Assembly (NCBI GenBank): GCA_934045905.1
Contig: OW203762.1
Location: 49,315,411-49,379,410, forward strand
Origin: Leuctra nigra
Taxonomy: Eukaryota > Arthropoda > Insecta > Plecoptera > Leuctridae
Reading direction: 5' to 3'
DNA: 64,000 nucleotides
Position 1 is the first letter of the stretch. Every line of letters begins with the position of its first letter. Both the position numbers and the translations under genes were made by a program. Under the pieces are notes generated by a model, which saw only the letters and a program-made list of their open reading frames with translations, had not been told where the DNA came from and ran no database searches. Positions 61,534-64,000 of the stretch are shown piece by piece.

Positions 61534-61765
61534 CTGCACAATCACACTCCTCTTTCACATACAGTCTGGACACTCAACAGTACAATAACACCACATTGAG
61601 GTACTCAGTAAAACCTACAAAGTGAAAAATTTACACATTTAGTTATCTTATTGTTCAACTGCTTCTGATTAATATATTATCCTCTCAATTATTATTCCCC
61701 ACGAGCACCGAGCAAAAGAGCTCCGGAATCTATATTTTGACGATTATAATGAGCGCCGGACTGAC

Positions 61766-61969
61766 CTCGATACCCGTCTTGTCCAGTGCGTGATGAAGGT
61801 GAGCGATTTCCCGCGTGGAAGTGGTCCAGTGGAAAGTGAGCGGGACACGGGCCGCTCCCAGCATCAGCGGTGTGATCTGGTCGGGCACGCCGCTTATCCA
61901 CACGGGCATGGTAGTGCCCACGCGCATGCGCGGGATCGGCGCAATGATGCGCACTCCCAGAAGAGGCAC
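61766..61969 (-). CDS. NUP210: gp210 exon 2 of 13 in window
   Basis: The exon has 68 codons in phase 0 at both ends. It reads VPLLGVRIIAPIPRMRVGTT, then MPVWISGVPDQITPLMLG and PLTFHWTTSTREIAHLHHA, ending DKTGIE. It is a lumenal segment; the FHWTTS...A.L block is typical of gp210 Ig-like repeats. Confidence 0.93.
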
Positions 61970-63190
61970 CTGACAATTTAGAAATTGAATTTCTAAATCC
62001 TGTTTTTATTGTTTTAGACACATGTTTTTATTATTCTTATGACACAGGTACTACCTACCTCGGCGGTGCCTAAAGTTGATGTTTATATTTACATAAATTT
62101 ATAATAAATTAGAGTATTATTTTGAAATTGGATGCCATATTTCAACTTCACACAAGTTCAGTGTGTCTTCAGTCGAACTCAGTGCACCAGAGCTTTCTTC
62201 AGAAACTTCTAGTACACACACAATTTAGTAAAGATCATACACAATTAACAGTAGGTACGTCATGCAATTTAATTTTACACACCGCTAGGCCAGGGCTGCC
62301 GCCATATACAAATTAATATCCTTTTAAAAAGCATGAAAAATCCGTAAAAATCCGTATGCCCATTAAAAACCTTTAAAATGATGTAAAACTCCCATATTTC
62401 AAGCATCAAGTGGGCCACTTGACAGATAAGCTATTGAATTCCTCACGCAACATGGGACATGAGAGGAGGGGGTTGGGTTCTGGACTGACAGCTGTGGATG
62501 GAATTGTAATTTTGAATTCATAATTAAATTAATTATAAATATTTTTCTCCCGTTTCCAACACAATATTCATAATGAGCATTATGAAACTGCAAAACTATA
62601 AGCACACGCAAAACTAAGGGATGCAATCACTAATCAGGTCATTAACCCACGACCAGCTGCAAACAACTAACAAGTGGATGCCTCAGACAGATGCGCCCCT
62701 AGTCTCTCAAGGCATTGCTCAAGGTCGACCAGTTTCCCCCACTCCCCTTCCTCCCTCTCCAATCACTCGCAACCATTCACCCTAGTATAGCTAGCCTACT
62801 TACACAAAAGGATGTTTTGAAACAATCCCTGCACTGAAAATTGTTGGACAGGAAACGAAAATAACTTGTCAAACTATAGGTACATTTTCGTAATAAATTT
62901 GAAATATTATCTCCTTCAACAGAGAAAAAGTGGTTCAACCATGAATCACCAATATCCGTTAATGTGTCAACAAATCCGCGTGTCCGTTTTTGTACTCATT
63001 AATCCGTAAAAACGGATAATATCCGTAAAAACGGCAGCCCTGCGCTAGGCAATATCTCCTAAGTAGTTAATCGTCATATAAGGTTTTTAAACTTTTTGAA
63101 ATGTGTGTTTTATTGCGACGGTTAAATTAATATATCAAATTATATAACACCTACTCAAAAACTAGACACTTGATCTGCATCTCTACTCAC
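61970..63190. other. gp210 intron (1.2 kb)
   Basis: No gene. CCGTAAAAACGG-type words cluster at 62340 and 63000 (AAAATCCGTAAAAATCCG; AATCCGTAAAAACGGATAAT with CAGCCCTG next to it). With CAGGGCTGCCG at 62290, they suggest the two ends of another hAT-like element (about 62290-63043). Confidence 0.4.
62290..63043. mobile_element. Probable hAT-like element in gp210 intron
   Basis: The left end CAGGGCTGCCG and the right end CGGCAGCCCTG are reverse complements, each flanked internally by ATCCGTAAAAA words. The flanking bases CGCTAGGC (left) and CGCTAGGC (right) form a matching 8-bp target duplication. The interior is non-coding. The size and 8-bp duplication fit hAT. Confidence 0.8.
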
Positions 63191-63388
63191 CACATGAACG
63201 TCAATGGAGTCTTGAGAGTAGATGATGCGCTGTCCGTTGGCCGCGTTGATTCCCACCGCGCGACCCGTGAGCACGGTCGTGCCGTGGCGGAGTCCCTCCA
63301 CGACGCCGGTGGAGCTCACATTGGCCACCACGCCGCCCACGCTCCACTCCACGCTAGCATCGGGCTGCGGGCCGCCGACGCTCGTCAC
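63191..63388 (-). CDS. NUP210: gp210 exon 1 of 13 in window (BIG2-like domain)
   Basis: The acceptor CAG is at plus 63389-63391 and the donor GTGAGT before 63191. The exon has 66 codons in phase 0 at both ends. It reads VTSVGGPQPDASVEWSVGG and VVANVSSTGVVEGLRHGTTV, the W...vs..G.v.gl..G pattern of a BIG2 Ig-like domain, then YSQDSIDVHV. Confidence 0.92.
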
Positions 63389-63531
63389 CTGCAGCACACA
63401 GGCCATTCGTTAGAAACTGACTGATACGTAGATTTGCTTGATCTCATGAAATTCCACAAACCAACCAATAGCAGTGTTAGGTTATAGACATAGTACATCT
63501 TGAACCAAAAACTAATGGCAGATGCCTAGTA

Positions 63532-63723
63532 CAGGGGTTTGATTTTGACGAACTGGGCTTCGTCAAAATATCAAAATAAACTAGTATTGCAATTTATTAT
63601 TTTCAGTAAAAATACTGATTTGATTTCATTGCCTTTAGTGCGGCTCCCATTATTCATTAATATCTCATTTGTTTTAATGTTTGGAAAATTGGCTTCTTGA
63701 CCAAAAAAGGTTGCCGACCCCTG
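63532..63723. mobile_element. hAT-like MITE, sister of 56899-57186
   Basis: Ends CAGGGGTTTG... and ...GGTTGCCGACCCCTG, with a perfect 8-bp target duplication GCCTAGTA at both sides. It is in the opposite orientation to the 56899 copy and internally deleted, keeping the TTTTGACGAA...TTCGTCAAAA palindrome. It lies in the intron upstream of the first gp210 exon in the window. Confidence 0.92.
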
Positions 63724-63731
63724 GCCTAGTA

Positions 63732-64000
63732 GATCATAAATGAAGCTTGTAACAAAGAAACTCAGAAATAATTAATAATTCAAAATTGTATCAAAAAACA
63801 AAAAGATTGAAACACAGACCCATGAAAATCCTTGTATATATCTTTGACATCTTTCTTCATGGGTACACCACACGGAGCATAAAATTCAGTTTTTCAATAG
63901 GTCTGTTCGCCTGTCACCACTTTCAGCACTTTCTCCAAGAAAACGGTATAGCAGTTCAAAACTGCAACGATATTGTGAACTGCTTTACCATTTGGGTGGA
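63732..64000. other. gp210 intron, right edge
   Basis: AT-rich sequence with no exon visible; the next upstream gp210 exon lies beyond the window. Confidence 0.5.

Larger units (their letters stand above)
55591..63388 (-). other. NUP210: Nuclear pore membrane glycoprotein gp210 gene, 3' part
   Basis: gp210 is a large type I membrane protein of the pore membrane. Its long lumenal part is built of Ig-like/BIG2 domains, with one transmembrane helix and a short tail facing the pore (family knowledge). Thirteen minus-strand exons with GT/AG borders join in frame, 2355 bp in all including the TGA: 784 codons plus stop. Order in transcription is 63191-63388, 61766-61969, 61310-61533, 60692-60929, 60169-60344, 59895-60057, 59376-59582, 58967-59153, 58237-58514, 57574-57735, 56447-56585, 56050-56106, 55591-55712. 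The animal protein is about 1,850-1,900 residues, so slightly more than half lies beyond the right edge. Introns carry hAT-like elements and a MITE, none of which touches an exon. Confidence 0.95.

Noticed and set aside
61690..62021. 109-codon minus-strand ORF 'SKTIKTG...'
   Set aside because: Shadow frame of the gp210 exon 61766-61969.

Overview
This is a piece of an insect nuclear genome: AT-rich, with multi-kilobase introns and many transposon remnants. Small GC-rich coding exons stand out from it. No bacterial, phage or CRISPR-type features are visible. A beaten path (Beat) immunoglobulin gene and an arthropod-style gp210 point to an arthropod, most likely an insect. The repeat landscape (tRNA-Ala-like SINE-type sequences, CTCGCTACGCTCGCTCA-type repeat ends) makes me think of a hemipteran, but that is only an impression.

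Two host genes are recognisable, both on the minus strand. (1) Positions 528-26054 hold at least four exons of a Beat-family protein: exons 25846-26054 and 14521-14656 encode Ig domain 1, and 7082-7215 and 536-770 encode Ig domain 2. Introns are 6-11 kb. The signal-peptide exon(s) lie 5' of 26054 and were not found. (2) Positions 55591-63388 hold the last thirteen exons of the nuclear pore membrane glycoprotein gp210 (NUP210). Together they make 784 codons plus a stop, and every exon junction is in phase. They end in a single transmembrane helix and a short tail; the N-terminal part lies beyond the right edge.

Between and inside these genes the sequence is mostly mobile DNA. The centrepiece is a non-LTR retrotransposon ORF (30461-33424, 987 codons, plus strand) with an intact-looking APE-type endonuclease, a YADD reverse transcriptase and, unusually, a SAP-like motif at its C-terminus. 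It sits between two ~100-bp near-perfect inverted repeats (29967-30066 and 33746-33845), with a second perfect stem-loop (30066-30253) at its 5' side. Other elements are a 4.2-kb foldback (41516-45743) with a hAT-like element inserted in one arm, three further hAT-like elements near gp210 (one nested in another), several MITE families, tRNA-like SINE copies, a ~990-bp direct repeat (27655-29590) and a 72-bp near-perfect hairpin (35261-35332).

Both host genes also show local tandem duplication touching coding sequence. The third recognised Beat exon, with its splice acceptor, has become a 122-bp array (7216-7620). A 41-bp, 16-copy array begins a few bases after the donor of the 14521-14656 exon. 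The last gp210 exon is partly duplicated into its own 3' UTR (55394-55530). The remaining long stretches look like intron or intergenic DNA in which I see no supported gene.
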